Assembly: GCA_013298025.1 (NCBI GenBank)
Contig: JAAFJE010000016.1
Span: 1 to 64,000 of the forward strand
Source of the DNA: Cytophagales bacterium
GTDB taxonomy: Bacteria; Bacteroidota; Bacteroidia; Cytophagales; Spirosomataceae
Length of the DNA: 64,000 bases
Reading direction: 5' to 3'
Shown: one piece after another, positions 25,210-33,976 of the stretch
How the letters are laid out: each line of letters starts with the position of its first letter
Numbering within the stretch: position 1 is the stretch's first letter
Position numbers and translations under genes: made by a program
The notes under the pieces: model-generated
The model's input: the letters and a program-made list of their open reading frames with translations, nothing else
What the model was told of the DNA's origin: nothing
Databases searched by the model: none

Positions 25210-26928
25210 TCAAAAATACATTTTAGCAAAAGCTGCATTCCAACGAAAACCGAGCATAAAAATGGTGTTTTGCTGGGTTGTCATGGCGTTTTTATTGATT
25301 CTATATAAAAAGGTAAAATCTAAAAATGTTTTAGGCTTTACCTGATACGAAGCCCGAACGTTTATCAAATGCAAATGCGTAAACAAGCCCTGCAATAAGG
25401 TATTTCCGTAGTTATCTTGGAAGCGTTTGAGGCGTGTACGTGTGGTGTAATCGAGTAAAATATTTTGTCCCCAATTGTCGCTATTGGGTTTGTCTGCTCC
25501 ATACAATGCCGTGATGTAGTGGGTCGCTAGTTGTAGCCGTGGGCTAGGTTGATAACGTAAAATATGAACCCATTCTACAAAGTTTGCTCCTAAAGGATGG
25601 GCCAAGGCCTGATTGTAATGGCTGTAATGCTGTCCACTTGCTTGATGGCTGTACAAATAAGGGCGTGCCAAATTGCCTTCGGTTTGCCAATCGAGATGAG
25701 CCACATTGGCTAGGTTGAGGTATTTAAAGCCTAGCTGTACACCGTATTTATTCGCCCAAAAAGTGCTATTGCTGAGGAGTTCTTTGATGATAAATTCGTC
25801 TAAAATCAATTGCCCATACAGCATGGCTCGTTTGTTGATAAGATGGGAGAAATCTAGGGCCAGCAAGGCGTTGTCGCCACTGCCTTGAAAACTTTCGACA
25901 AAACGATACAGAATCACAGGATTGAGGTAGTTCAAATCGAAGCCTTTTTCGAGGCTATCTCTATTAAAAACAATACTTTCGGTAAAACCGAGTTGCCATG
26001 TTGGCGTAAGGTGAAGGCTCAAATGATGCAAGGCAAGGTACTTTTTAGGAAAAACTTGGTCGATGGCGAGCGTATCGGGATTGACAAGCTGGGCTAAAAT
26101 TTGCTGGTATTGTACTTTATTGATATGCGTATTGATTTTTAGAAAAAGGTAAGGAGCGGCATTGTCAGATAATATCATCGACCGAAAGCCTTGTCCGATG
26201 ATGTTTTTGTCGTGGCCAAACTGCACACTTACATACTTCGATGCCTTGAACGTGAGGTATCCTCTTGCCGAGAAAAAATCAAGGCTGAGGGGGTCTTTCT
26301 TAAACCACTTGGTATGTCCTTCGCTGGGCATTCCGGGCATGGCTTGTTTGCGTAAGGCATTCCGATTGAAGGTATCGGCATAGTCCTTCACATAGTCGGG
26401 AATGCGGGCGATGTTTTCGGTCATATAACTGTAAAATCCAATAGAAGGGTAGAGCGTGCCTCGTATTTCAATGCCTCTGCCATTGAGCGACACGTAGCGT
26501 TGAGCACCGCCCGTAATACTGCCGATTTGCCAATTTATAACTGGATTGATATGCAAATCAACCGCTTCATTTTGCACGGCATAAGCGTCGTTTGGGTATA
26601 AATAAAAATGCTTTTTCCAAGGCTTGAGGCTCGGCGAAAGGGGTTTCGATAGCCATTCTCGGTTATCAAGTAAGTACATTTTTCTTGTAAAAGCTTCAAT
26701 ACTATCGTGAGCAGGAGGGAGGCTTTCTAGGAATGATACAATTTTCTTGCGTTCCCAAGGAAGGGCATGGCTGTGTAAAAAGGAAGAAAAATACCCTTGC
26801 TGTATTTCAAGGCGTTGTAGCCCATAATAATAGTCGGGGTCGAGTGGGGCATATACACTCTGGGCTTTGCAGGGCACTACAACCATGTAAGCCCAATAAC
26901 AACAAACTAGGAGAAAACCGTTTCGCAT
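25210..26928 (-). CDS. Wzi/RemB-like outer-membrane beta-barrel
   Basis: A 572-residue exported protein with a signal peptide (FLLVCCYWAYMVVVPCKAQ). The block VQFGHDKNIIGQGFRSMILSD, then AAPYLFLKINT, is typical of the capsule-assembly Wzi family, which in gliding Bacteroidota includes RemB. Many amphipathic strands follow, ending in an aromatic C-terminus (AKMYF) suited to BAM-dependent insertion. Role in polysaccharide surface attachment or gliding is inference from the family. Confidence 0.75.
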   Translation of the reverse strand: MRNGFLLVCCYWAYMVVVPCKAQSVYAPLDPDYYYGLQRLEIQQGYFSSFLHSHALPWERKKIVSFLESLPPAHDSIEAFTRKMYLLDNREWLSKPLSPSLKPWKKHFYLYPNDAYAVQNEAVDLHINPVINWQIGSITGGAQRYVSLNGRGIEIRGTLYPSIGFYSYMTENIARIPDYVKDYADTFNRNALRKQAMPGMPSEGHTKWFKKDPLSLDFFSARGYLTFKASKYVSVQFGHDKNIIGQGFRSMILSDNAAPYLFLKINTHINKVQYQQILAQLVNPDTLAIDQVFPKKYLALHHLSLHLTPTWQLGFTESIVFNRDSLEKGFDLNYLNPVILYRFVESFQGSGDNALLALDFSHLINKRAMLYGQLILDEFIIKELLSNSTFWANKYGVQLGFKYLNLANVAHLDWQTEGNLARPYLYSHQASGQHYSHYNQALAHPLGANFVEWVHILRYQPSPRLQLATHYITALYGADKPNSDNWGQNILLDYTTRTRLKRFQDNYGNTLLQGLFTHLHLINVRASYQVKPKTFLDFTFLYRINKNAMTTQQNTIFMLGFRWNAAFAKMYF

Positions 26929-27108
26929 GGCATTGTGGGGAAAAGGTGAGCATGATATTTATACTTAGACGCAGAAAGAATGCAAAAGCCTCGTAAATTT
27001 GGAAGAAAATTTAAAAGAGGCTGATTGCCACGTGATGTCGGCATTTGACCTAAATTTAATATTCCCCATAAATCTTTTATATACTCATAATTCAGTATTC
27101 AAACATAT

Positions 27109-27555
27109 ATGCCTTTTGAAAAGTACCTTGCTGTGATGTTGGCTACAGCCATCAAGTTTTTGAATGGCCCCATTGCAGGATTATTATTGGGGTTAACGTG
27201 GTGGGAAACAGCCATTTGTACCATTATAGGCATGATGCTGACCGTAAGCATCATTGCTTTTTTAGGAACACATATCAGCAGCATGCTACAGCGTTATAGA
27301 AAAGCCACTCCCAAGCGTTTCAACCGTCGCACAAGAGTAGCTGTAAAAGTGTGGCAAAAAGTAGGAATTTGGGGGATTGCGTGCCTTACGCCTTTGTTTT
27401 TTACGCCTATTGGAGGTACATTGTTGGCGTTGTCGTTTAGGGTTTCGTTGATAAGAATACTTCTAACGATGCTCTTGTTTGCCGTATTTTGGGGCATTGT
27501 GCTTACCTTGGGCGTATATCAGTTGGTTCAACTCAAAGCCTTGATAGGCTGGTAA
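27109..27555 (+). CDS. Small membrane protein, possibly of small-multidrug-export type
   Basis: A 148-residue protein with about four hydrophobic segments and a basic loop (QRYRKATPKRFNRRTRVAVK, residues ~64-83). The LTPLFFTPIGGTLLALSF segment resembles the DedA-like or Sm_multidrug_ex families only loosely; I would not assign transport. Single gene, ending at a strong terminator. Confidence 0.65.
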   Translation: MPFEKYLAVMLATAIKFLNGPIAGLLLGLTWWETAICTIIGMMLTVSIIAFLGTHISSMLQRYRKATPKRFNRRTRVAVKVWQKVGIWGIACLTPLFFTPIGGTLLALSFRVSLIRILLTMLLFAVFWGIVLTLGVYQLVQLKALIGW

Positions 27556-27560
27556 AAATA

Positions 27561-27595
27561 AAAAAGCGTTGTTGGGCAACCCAACAACGCTTTTT
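27561..27595. terminator. Bidirectional terminator
   Basis: A perfect 16-bp stem AAAAAGCGTTGTTGGG with loop CAA, between convergent genes. Confidence 0.9.
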
Positions 27596-27612
27596 TATAT
27601 GCTTTTCTAAGC

Positions 27613-27864
27613 TTAGTTTCCTTGAGCAATAGCACCTGTTGCACCGTAAAGCTTTTCACGAATTTTGGCAGCTCTCGCTTCATTTTCGGGCTTCGCAGTG
27701 TAGGTTTTTTTCGTTTGAGCAGCAGCGCTGTCTGGATGTACACCATATACATACTCATCGTCTAAACGAACATCTTTTTGCTTGATGGTATTGTTTCTTT
27801 GATAATCACAAGCTACAGCTAATACGGCTACGGCTGCGATGGCTACGATACTTTTGCGATTCAT
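27613..27864 (-). CDS. Small lipoprotein, unknown
   Basis: An 83-residue protein with a lipoprotein signal (MNRKSIVAIAAVAVLAVAC; Cys19) and a short charged mature part (~64 residues). No family known to me. Single gene. Confidence 0.65.
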   Translation of the reverse strand: MNRKSIVAIAAVAVLAVACDYQRNNTIKQKDVRLDDEYVYGVHPDSAAAQTKKTYTAKPENEARAAKIREKLYGATGAIAQGN

Positions 27865-28067
27865 TTGCTATATATGTTTGTTTCTCTATATCAAAAATTA
27901 CAACACAAAAATAGTGGCATAATTTTAATTAAAAAAGTTTATTAGAAAGTTACTGCTAAACTTATGATAGATTCTTCCTATTTCTACAAAAGAAAATGAG
28001 AAAAATCATGTACTAGCGAGCGTATCAAGACGATAAAGCCCATAAGACCTTACCGTCGTCTTGCTTT

Positions 28068-29300
28068 TTATTTAAACTTAGCATAAAGCGTAATCACATC
28101 AGAGGCCAGGCCGTTCGAGCGGTTGTAATGCCCGTAGCGTAGCTCTAGGGAGTTCCAATGCTCAATGCCCAATACGCCATGCGGAGGCACTATTCTGATG
28201 CCCGCACCCACCATATTGCTCGTAAATTTGGCTAAATCGTAATCACTGGTATAGTAAGTATCGGTTTTGCTATGCTGCATATAAGGAGCAAAGTAATCGG
28301 CTTGTGATTGCGTATAAAAACGATACGAAGGACTTACCGACAAAAATGGCGTAAGTTTAATCGGTGCTTCTAGGCTAAAGGTATGTGCTTTTACGCCCCA
28401 GTTGTCTTGATAATAGCGATAAAACGAACGAATGATGATTTTATCACCAGCAAAATAGTTGTATCGCAAACCTATCGGAAGTTTGAAGCGTGTATCTGGC
28501 AGGGTTTCTGATGCCACAGAACCATCGGTGAAATACACCCGTTGGTATTTGGTTGCCAACAAGCCGCTTTGGTAAGCAGGGTCGATGGTCAGCATGATTT
28601 GCGAACGCTTATTGATAACCTGTGCCAAAGAAAAAGAGGCACTGTAGGAATTGCGAGGCTTGTAGTCGATAGGCGTGCGGTCGCTGTGGCTACCAGAGCC
28701 ATAGAAGTAATAAGTGCCATCTGCTCTATAAATGGTACGTAATTCTTCGGGCAAAATAACCGACCACGTATCAAAAAAAGCATTGACTTTTGCCCCAAAT
28801 TCTCGGTTGCCGTCTTTGGAGGTTTTCGTAAAACTAAGCCCCGTACCATACGATTTGTAATCGTATTCGGTCGAGTACGAACCTACAATGCCAAAACTTG
28901 TACCTTTTTTGGCATTGTTTACACTCCATGATAAAGACGGATAAATGCGTTTGTCAGACATCGAAGCCGACGACACCGTGCGAGGGTCTATTTTATCGGA
29001 AGAAGCCGAAGTATAGGCATCTACGCCAAGCTGAAAATTGAAAAAATGTTGGCGAGATTTTTTGTCCCATTTCGACAAACGAAGGTCGATGGTATTGCCA
29101 TAGTCGGTTAGTTTTTCTGTACCAATCCCCCCCGTTACGGCAGAGTTGTTGCCATCTTGGTGATAGTAGCTCGATACAAACTCTATTTCTTCTACTTTTA
29201 ATTTACGACTTTGGTAATTGCTGGTATCGGTTGTTTGGGCTTTGGCCGTTGCTCCCAAGATACCTATATATAGCCCAATGGCTAAGGTTAATTTTTTCAT
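28068..29300 (-). CDS. DUF3570 outer-membrane beta-barrel protein
   Basis: A 410-residue exported protein, signal peptide MKKLTLAIGLYIGILGATAKAQ, then repeated amphipathic strands (e.g. FFNFQLGVDAYTSASSDKID, YSASFSLAQVINKRSQIML) to an aromatic end (LYAKFK). It matches my recollection of DUF3570, a barrel family of unknown role that co-occurs with DUF4266, ApbE and thioredoxin genes. Last gene of the minus-strand redox cluster; start codon at 29300 chosen at the signal peptide, 32 nt after the DsbD-N-like gene. Confidence 0.8.
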   Translation of the reverse strand: MKKLTLAIGLYIGILGATAKAQTTDTSNYQSRKLKVEEIEFVSSYYHQDGNNSAVTGGIGTEKLTDYGNTIDLRLSKWDKKSRQHFFNFQLGVDAYTSASSDKIDPRTVSSASMSDKRIYPSLSWSVNNAKKGTSFGIVGSYSTEYDYKSYGTGLSFTKTSKDGNREFGAKVNAFFDTWSVILPEELRTIYRADGTYYFYGSGSHSDRTPIDYKPRNSYSASFSLAQVINKRSQIMLTIDPAYQSGLLATKYQRVYFTDGSVASETLPDTRFKLPIGLRYNYFAGDKIIIRSFYRYYQDNWGVKAHTFSLEAPIKLTPFLSVSPSYRFYTQSQADYFAPYMQHSKTDTYYTSDYDLAKFTSNMVGAGIRIVPPHGVLGIEHWNSLELRYGHYNRSNGLASDVITLYAKFK

Positions 29301-29332
29301 CTGAAAAATGGTTGGTTTAAGCATTCCTTGCG

Positions 29333-29809
29333 TTAGGGCAATGCAATACGAAAGGAATCAGATTCAACAATACACGTTTTGTCAACAATAGAACAAAGCT
29401 GGTAAGTGATTTTTCCTTCTATAACTGCGTGTTTTTGAAGGATTTTTACTTTTTGTTTAAATCGTGCTTTGTTCAAAAAATAACGAACATATCCTTTCCA
29501 AAAAACATCGTATTCGACTTTAGGTTGAATAGACTTCAAGTTTCCAACGGCAACAAAACTGGCATGGGCGTTGAAATGCACACGAGCCGACTGTGGCCCC
29601 GGCGAAAGCATATTTTCACTTGCGTACAATTGCCATTTAGGGTATATATATGCTTCTAATACCACCTCAAGTGTATCGCCTATACGAGGATGATGCTTGT
29701 CAACGGTATAAGCAAGGGCTACTCTTCGGATGTATTTTTCTTGGGCTAAACTTTGGTTTTGAATCAAACAAAAGAGCAAGAAAATCGACAATTGAATGGT
29801 TTTAAGCAT
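29333..29809 (-). CDS. Stand-alone DsbD N-terminal-domain-like secreted protein
   Basis: A 158-residue protein with a signal peptide (LSIFLLFCLIQNQSLAQ) and an Ig-like fold resembling the alpha domain of DsbD. The two late cysteines in YQLCSIVDKTCI match the disulfide pair of that domain. It lacks the membrane and thioredoxin domains of DsbD, so it would receive or donate electrons through another partner, perhaps the thioredoxin at 31007-31444 (inference). Between DUF4266 and DUF3570 genes. Confidence 0.72.
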   Translation of the reverse strand: MLKTIQLSIFLLFCLIQNQSLAQEKYIRRVALAYTVDKHHPRIGDTLEVVLEAYIYPKWQLYASENMLSPGPQSARVHFNAHASFVAVGNLKSIQPKVEYDVFWKGYVRYFLNKARFKQKVKILQKHAVIEGKITYQLCSIVDKTCIVESDSFRIALP

Positions 29810-29835
29810 GGTTACGATAGCAGCAATACCTCGAA

Positions 29836-30063
29836 TTAATTACAGCCACAGCCACCGCCTGTTTTACCTCCATTGGCACCTGATGCCCCTTCTCGGTAAA
29901 GCTGAAAGTTTTGCTCAAACTTTTCCGATTTGCGAGAAGTAAGTTCCATCTCTGAGTCGTTTAAGCGAGATTTTTGGTAAGGTTTTACGGCTGTGCATGA
30001 AGACGCTAAACCTATGATTATACAAGATAAAATTATCGGACTATACAGTTTTGCAGTACGCAT
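29836..30063 (-). CDS. DUF4266 lipoprotein with C-terminal GGGCGCN
   Basis: A 75-residue protein: lipoprotein signal with Cys23 (IIGLASSC), then KPYQKSRLNDSEMELTSRK, FEQNF.LYREGASG and a glycine-rich end with CGCN (Cys72, Cys74). This is the DUF4266 pattern. Function is unknown. The two C-terminal cysteines suggest a metal, haem or redox site, or a modified end. An SGA sequence (SGAN, 61-64) resembles the flavinylation motif of ApbE targets but ends in Asn, so flavin attachment is not predicted. Stop-to-start gaps to its neighbours are 3 and 26 nt. Confidence 0.8.
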   Translation of the reverse strand: MRTAKLYSPIILSCIIIGLASSCTAVKPYQKSRLNDSEMELTSRKSEKFEQNFQLYREGASGANGGKTGGGCGCN

Positions 30064-30066
30064 AAG

Positions 30067-31017
30067 CTATGAAATTTTGATGTTTTTTGACGTGTAAATT
30101 CTGTTTGAATCATCAATAATAATGCAGGCCATTTGTTTGAGCTGATTCACAAGGTCGAGCCCTACTTTTACGCCCATTACCGTAATGGGCGTAGCCATGG
30201 CATCGGCAAGCTCTGCATTTGGGCAAATAACCGTGACACTCTTCACCCCCGACACAGGCATTCCTGTTTTGGGGTCGATGGTATGGGAGTATTTTTTTCC
30301 ATCAATGATGGCGTATTTCTCATAATTACCCGAAGTTGCCACCGCTACGTTGCTAATAGACAAATAAGAAAAAGGCAAATGAGCAGCGTCTGGGTTGGCA
30401 ATACCGATTGTCCAAGGCGAGCCGTCGGGCTGATTGCCCCAAGTGGTAAGGTCGCCGGCAGCATTGACGATGCCACTATTTACGCCTAAACCAATAAGCA
30501 AATCTTTGGCTCGTTGGGCAGCGTAGCCTTTACCAATGCCCCCAAAACCGATACGCATTCCTTTTTCTTTCAAAAAAACGGTACATTGTTGGGCATCCAA
30601 TACCAAGTTGCGGTAATTAATGAGCCGCACACTTTGCCGAGCAAGGTCGGCACTAGGCAGGGCGGTCATGTTGGTATCGAAATTCCATAAACTTTTATCT
30701 ATCGAACCATACGTAATATCAAAAGCCCCTTGCGTAAGTGTCGAAATCCGTTGAGCCCTTGCAATCAGGTCGAACACTTCTTTGTCCACCTGTATAGGAG
30801 CAATCCCAGCCGCTTGATTGATGCGGTTGGTTTGGCTATTATCGTCGAAAGTGGTAAGCAGTTTTTCAATACGCCGTATCTCTGCTACAGCAGCGTCAAT
30901 ACAGGTATTAGCGTAATGAGCATCGTGGCTCACTACGCTAATTTCAAAATGATTACCCATCAAACGATGTTCCTGCTTGTGTAGGGCAGGTACTTGCAAC
31001 GACGCATTAGCGAGCAT
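30067..31017 (-). CDS. apbE: FAD:protein FMN transferase (ApbE)
   Basis: A 316-residue enzyme that transfers FMN from FAD to a Thr or Ser of exported flavoproteins. Visible: MGNHFEISVVS, GGIGKGYAAQRAKDLL, AAGDLTTWG, SHTIDPKTGMPV and the DAMATPITVMG end. The ATG at 31017 overlaps the thioredoxin gene's stop codon region by 11 nt, so the two are translationally coupled. With this start no signal peptide is seen, although ApbE usually acts outside the cytoplasm; a signal could come only from a further upstream start, which is not evident. Confidence 0.9.
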   Translation of the reverse strand: MLANASLQVPALHKQEHRLMGNHFEISVVSHDAHYANTCIDAAVAEIRRIEKLLTTFDDNSQTNRINQAAGIAPIQVDKEVFDLIARAQRISTLTQGAFDITYGSIDKSLWNFDTNMTALPSADLARQSVRLINYRNLVLDAQQCTVFLKEKGMRIGFGGIGKGYAAQRAKDLLIGLGVNSGIVNAAGDLTTWGNQPDGSPWTIGIANPDAAHLPFSYLSISNVAVATSGNYEKYAIIDGKKYSHTIDPKTGMPVSGVKSVTVICPNAELADAMATPITVMGVKVGLDLVNQLKQMACIIIDDSNRIYTSKNIKIS

Positions 31018-31444
31018 GGATACCTTTATTGAGTTGTGCGATAAAATCTTCGGGTGTGGTGTTGGTATAGCCGTCCCAAGTTTTAACCACTTTTCCATTG
31101 GCATCCAATAGTAGGGTAAGTGGAAATTTCCCTTCCGGATTGTACTTGTCGGCCAATGCCTCATTTTTCTTTTCTTGTTCGGCACTGAGTTTATTTTTTG
31201 CCAAACGAGGAAAGTCTGCTCGTACCAATACCAAATGTTCCGTTGCAAATTGCTGAAAAGTAGCCGATTCAAATACATCTTTTTTCATTCTGATACACGG
31301 TACGCACCAGTCAGAACCCGAAAAGTTGAGTAAAATGTATTTTTGATTGGCGGTTGCTGTTTTTTGTGCAGCCGAAAAATCGGTTTGCCAGTCGCCCGAA
31401 ACAAACAAAAGAACGCTGATAATAAAAGAGGTGACAAAATTCAT
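31007..31444 (-). CDS. Exported thioredoxin-family protein
   Basis: A 145-residue protein with an N-terminal signal or anchor (TSFIISVLLFVSGDW) and a thioredoxin fold with the active site SDWCVPC (Cys47-Cys50), followed by MKKDVFESATFQQFA and the cis-proline KFPLTLL. CVPC-type thioredoxins of the envelope are usually reductases of cytochrome or lipoprotein thiols. Overlaps apbE by 11 nt; preceded by a Rieske gene. Confidence 0.85.
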   Translation of the reverse strand: MNFVTSFIISVLLFVSGDWQTDFSAAQKTATANQKYILLNFSGSDWCVPCIRMKKDVFESATFQQFATEHLVLVRADFPRLAKNKLSAEQEKKNEALADKYNPEGKFPLTLLLDANGKVVKTWDGYTNTTPEDFIAQLNKGIHAR

Positions 31445-31467
31445 GGCAAGAAAGTTTATAAATACAA

Positions 31468-31875
31468 CTAAGAATATATACGAAGAGAATTGCCTGAAAG
31501 TGCTGTTTTGTAGGTCAATAATCCTGCCGAAGCATAGCTATTAAGGCCTGTTCCGGTGGTGCTGAATCTTGCACTGTGTTCTGGGCAGTAAAATTCGCCC
31601 GATTGGAATATTACTTTTGCTTTGGCTTCATGTGAACAAACACGAGTAGCGGCTACATAAGTTCCAGCCGATGTGCGTGCTACCACAACATTGTTGCTAA
31701 TTACATAGCCATTGGAGGTCAATAAACTGGCATTGCTACTGGCAGTAAGGTCAAGTGTAAAATCAACTGAAGTGCTAGGTGTAACACCCGATTCGTCTTT
31801 GTTGCAAGAAGTCAATAATGTCATCAATGCTGCTCCTGTAAAGCCCATTGATTTGAGAAATTCATAACGAGTCAT
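31468..31875 (-). CDS. Rieske 2Fe-2S lipoprotein 1
   Basis: A 135-residue protein with lipoprotein signal (MTRYEFLKSMGFTGAALMTL; lipobox LLTSC, Cys24) and a Rieske domain with CSH (Cys80, His82) and CPEH (Cys97, His100) binding the cluster. A periplasmic electron carrier. Nearly the same leader and fold as the next gene, so the two arose by tandem duplication. Start at 31875, matching that of the paralogue. Confidence 0.88.
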   Translation of the reverse strand: MTRYEFLKSMGFTGAALMTLLTSCNKDESGVTPSTSVDFTLDLTASSNASLLTSNGYVISNNVVVARTSAGTYVAATRVCSHEAKAKVIFQSGEFYCPEHSARFSTTGTGLNSYASAGLLTYKTALSGNSLRIYS

Positions 31876-31979
31876 AAAAATAAAAGTGTTAAGTTGAAAA
31901 TTTAGCAATTAAAGTAGTTATGAAAAAAATGTATTTGCAAGCGTTGTTTAAATATACGAATAATCTAGCTGATGTAGGT

Positions 31980-32477
31980 TTATTTTACATTCAATGTATT
32001 GCCATCTACCGTGACGGTATAAACAGTTAAGCCATTGCTACCAAAGCTGTTGAGTCCTTTGCCTGCGGTGCTGTATCTCGCCCCATGTTCAGGGCAAAAA
32101 AATTCGCCACTGCTAAAAATAACTTTCTTCTTTGGTTCATGCGAACACGTTTGGGTGGCTGCTACGTAACTCCCTGCACTTACACAGGCAATCACGATAC
32201 TGTTGACAATCACGTAGCCACCACTTGTTTTGAGTGCAGCGTAAGTGCTTGAAGTGAGGTCGATGCTGACTAAATAACCTGACGAAGAACCACTGCTACC
32301 TGACGAAGAACTCGAACTAGAACCTGAGCTGGAACTTGAACTTGATGAGGATGAAGAGCTAGAAGAAGAGCTTGTACTAGCAGGTGTGGGGTCGTTGTTG
32401 CTTTGGCAAGAAGCTAATACAGCCATTAATGCACCTCCTTTGAAGCCCATTGATTTGAGAAATTCATATCTTGTCAT
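31980..32477 (-). CDS. Rieske 2Fe-2S lipoprotein 2 with polyserine linker
   Basis: A 165-residue paralogue of the previous gene: same leader and lipobox (LASC, Cys24), Rieske ligands CSH (Cys111, His113) and CPEH (Cys128, His131). Between them lies a ~33-residue linker almost wholly of Ser with a few Gly (about residues 36-68), absent from paralogue 1. The linker may lift the cluster away from the membrane. It is written with mixed Ser codons, so it may be kept by selection rather than being a fresh microsatellite. Confidence 0.88.
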   Translation of the reverse strand: MTRYEFLKSMGFKGGALMAVLASCQSNNDPTPASTSSSSSSSSSSSSSSSSGSSSSSSSGSSGSSSGYLVSIDLTSSTYAALKTSGGYVIVNSIVIACVSAGSYVAATQTCSHEPKKKVIFSSGEFFCPEHGARYSTAGKGLNSFGSNGLTVYTVTVDGNTLNVK

Positions 32478-32545
32478 TGTGATAAGGTATTGGTTTTGTT
32501 TTGTTAAAAGTGCTTAGGTAAAATCAAGGGTGTAGTATTGGTTCG

Positions 32546-33976
32546 TTACTTGATTATCATTCGTTTGACAATGCTGTTGGGTGTGTCTGACAAATGTTCA
32601 TGTGTTTCAATATCAATGTTTTGAGTGGCTTCAACCCTTCCGCCTGAGCCTGCCGAAACAGATACCCCCATCATTTGTAATGCCTTGCGAAAAAGCGGTT
32701 CGGTATCGTCGCCAAATGCCTTGAAAGGAATCACATTATCTGCCACGGTATATGTTGGGGTAATGCCATTGACAGTACCGTAGTCAGATTCGCCATTGAC
32801 GTTGGTGGTTTGTCCGAGCATCAAGTACAGCCCCCATTTCCAGCGGTTTTTGTCGTCGCCTATGATTGTCCCAAAAAGGTTTTTACCATAGGTATGCTCG
32901 CCAATCGTAATGACATCTATATATGGTTTTAAACCATTGATAACCAGTTCGCTCGCCGAAGCTGTATTGTTGGAGGTTAAGACAAACACTCTAGTCAAAT
33001 TATTGCCTATATTGCTATTTTCTATCGTGAAATAGTTATTAAAAACCTTTGCCCCGTACATTCTTTGGTAATAATCTTGGTACTTTTGGTTATACTGATT
33101 TTTGAAAAAAACTTTACCAGCACTCAAATTTTTTACAATCAGCGAGGCCAGTGTTGTGGCACTACTGATGTATCCGCCAGGGTTAAAACGCAAGTCGAGT
33201 ACCAATTCGTTTACGCCTTGATTTTTGAAATTGCTAAAAATTTGTCGCAGTTGGTTATCGTATAACTGGGCATCGCCTGTTTCTAAGCCCGGAATAAATT
33301 GGGTATAAACTAAATAGCCGATGGTTTTATTGGCTGCTTGCTTTTGAATAATAGTAGAAAAACCAATAGGGTTTTCAGTTACTTCAGCTTTGGTAAGCGT
33401 TACTGTTTTGCTATCTTCTACGATTGTACCACTGCTGATTTTACCCAACGTAAACGTAACGCTGTTGTTGCCCAAGAGCGTAGTGTAATTACTCGCCGTA
33501 ATGTTTTGTCCATTTACTTTTATAATAATATCGCCTCTTTGCAACGAGGCATTGGCTGCTGGGCTTGTAGGCACTACATAGCTCAAAAATAAGCCCATAT
33601 TGCTGTGCGTATTGTCTAAATATCCCAGTACATAACGAATACCAAATATTTTTGAAACACCATTAAATGCTTGTTCTAGGGCATCTACGTCGTCTGTTAC
33701 CATCGAAAATCTATCTACTGTACTGCGTTGATAGACCAGTTTTTCAAAAAAACTATCGCTATCTTCGGCTGTATTGAGGCTCGACAGTGCGGGCATTTGG
33801 TCGTACCAAAAATATACATCGTTCATGGTGTTGTAAATCCATGTATTGATGTCGGCGGTATTGTTTGACGAACTGGGTGTAACATCTGTATTCTTTGAAC
33901 AACTCGCCAAAAAACATAGTGTCAGGGTCAAAAAACCTATTTGATACCAACGGCTGTTTCTTATCAATTTGAACAT
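32546..33976 (-). CDS. S41-family C-terminal processing peptidase lipoprotein
   Basis: A 476-residue lipoprotein (FLASC) with a PDZ domain (~130-190; SPAANASLQRGDIIIKVNG) and an S41 catalytic domain. The catalytic Ser is in SNNTASASE and the Lys in GEHTYGKNLFG. ELVLDLRFNPGGY is the usual substrate-binding strand. The gene overlaps the upstream SGNH-like gene by 13 nt and runs into the Rieske genes. Confidence 0.88.
   Translation of the reverse strand: MFKLIRNSRWYQIGFLTLTLCFLASCSKNTDVTPSSSNNTADINTWIYNTMNDVYFWYDQMPALSSLNTAEDSDSFFEKLVYQRSTVDRFSMVTDDVDALEQAFNGVSKIFGIRYVLGYLDNTHSNMGLFLSYVVPTSPAANASLQRGDIIIKVNGQNITASNYTTLLGNNSVTFTLGKISSGTIVEDSKTVTLTKAEVTENPIGFSTIIQKQAANKTIGYLVYTQFIPGLETGDAQLYDNQLRQIFSNFKNQGVNELVLDLRFNPGGYISSATTLASLIVKNLSAGKVFFKNQYNQKYQDYYQRMYGAKVFNNYFTIENSNIGNNLTRVFVLTSNNTASASELVINGLKPYIDVITIGEHTYGKNLFGTIIGDDKNRWKWGLYLMLGQTTNVNGESDYGTVNGITPTYTVADNVIPFKAFGDDTEPLFRKALQMMGVSVSAGSGGRVEATQNIDIETHEHLSDTPNSIVKRMIIK

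Noticed and set aside
28026-28063. CAAGACGA/TCGTCTTG hairpin as terminator of the redox cluster
   Set aside because: No T-run follows on the minus strand, so termination is unsupported.
29836-30063. DUF4266 protein as direct FMN-bearing target of ApbE
   Set aside because: The SGAN sequence lacks the Thr/Ser acceptor of the usual SGA(T/S) motif, so it is recorded only as a possible link.
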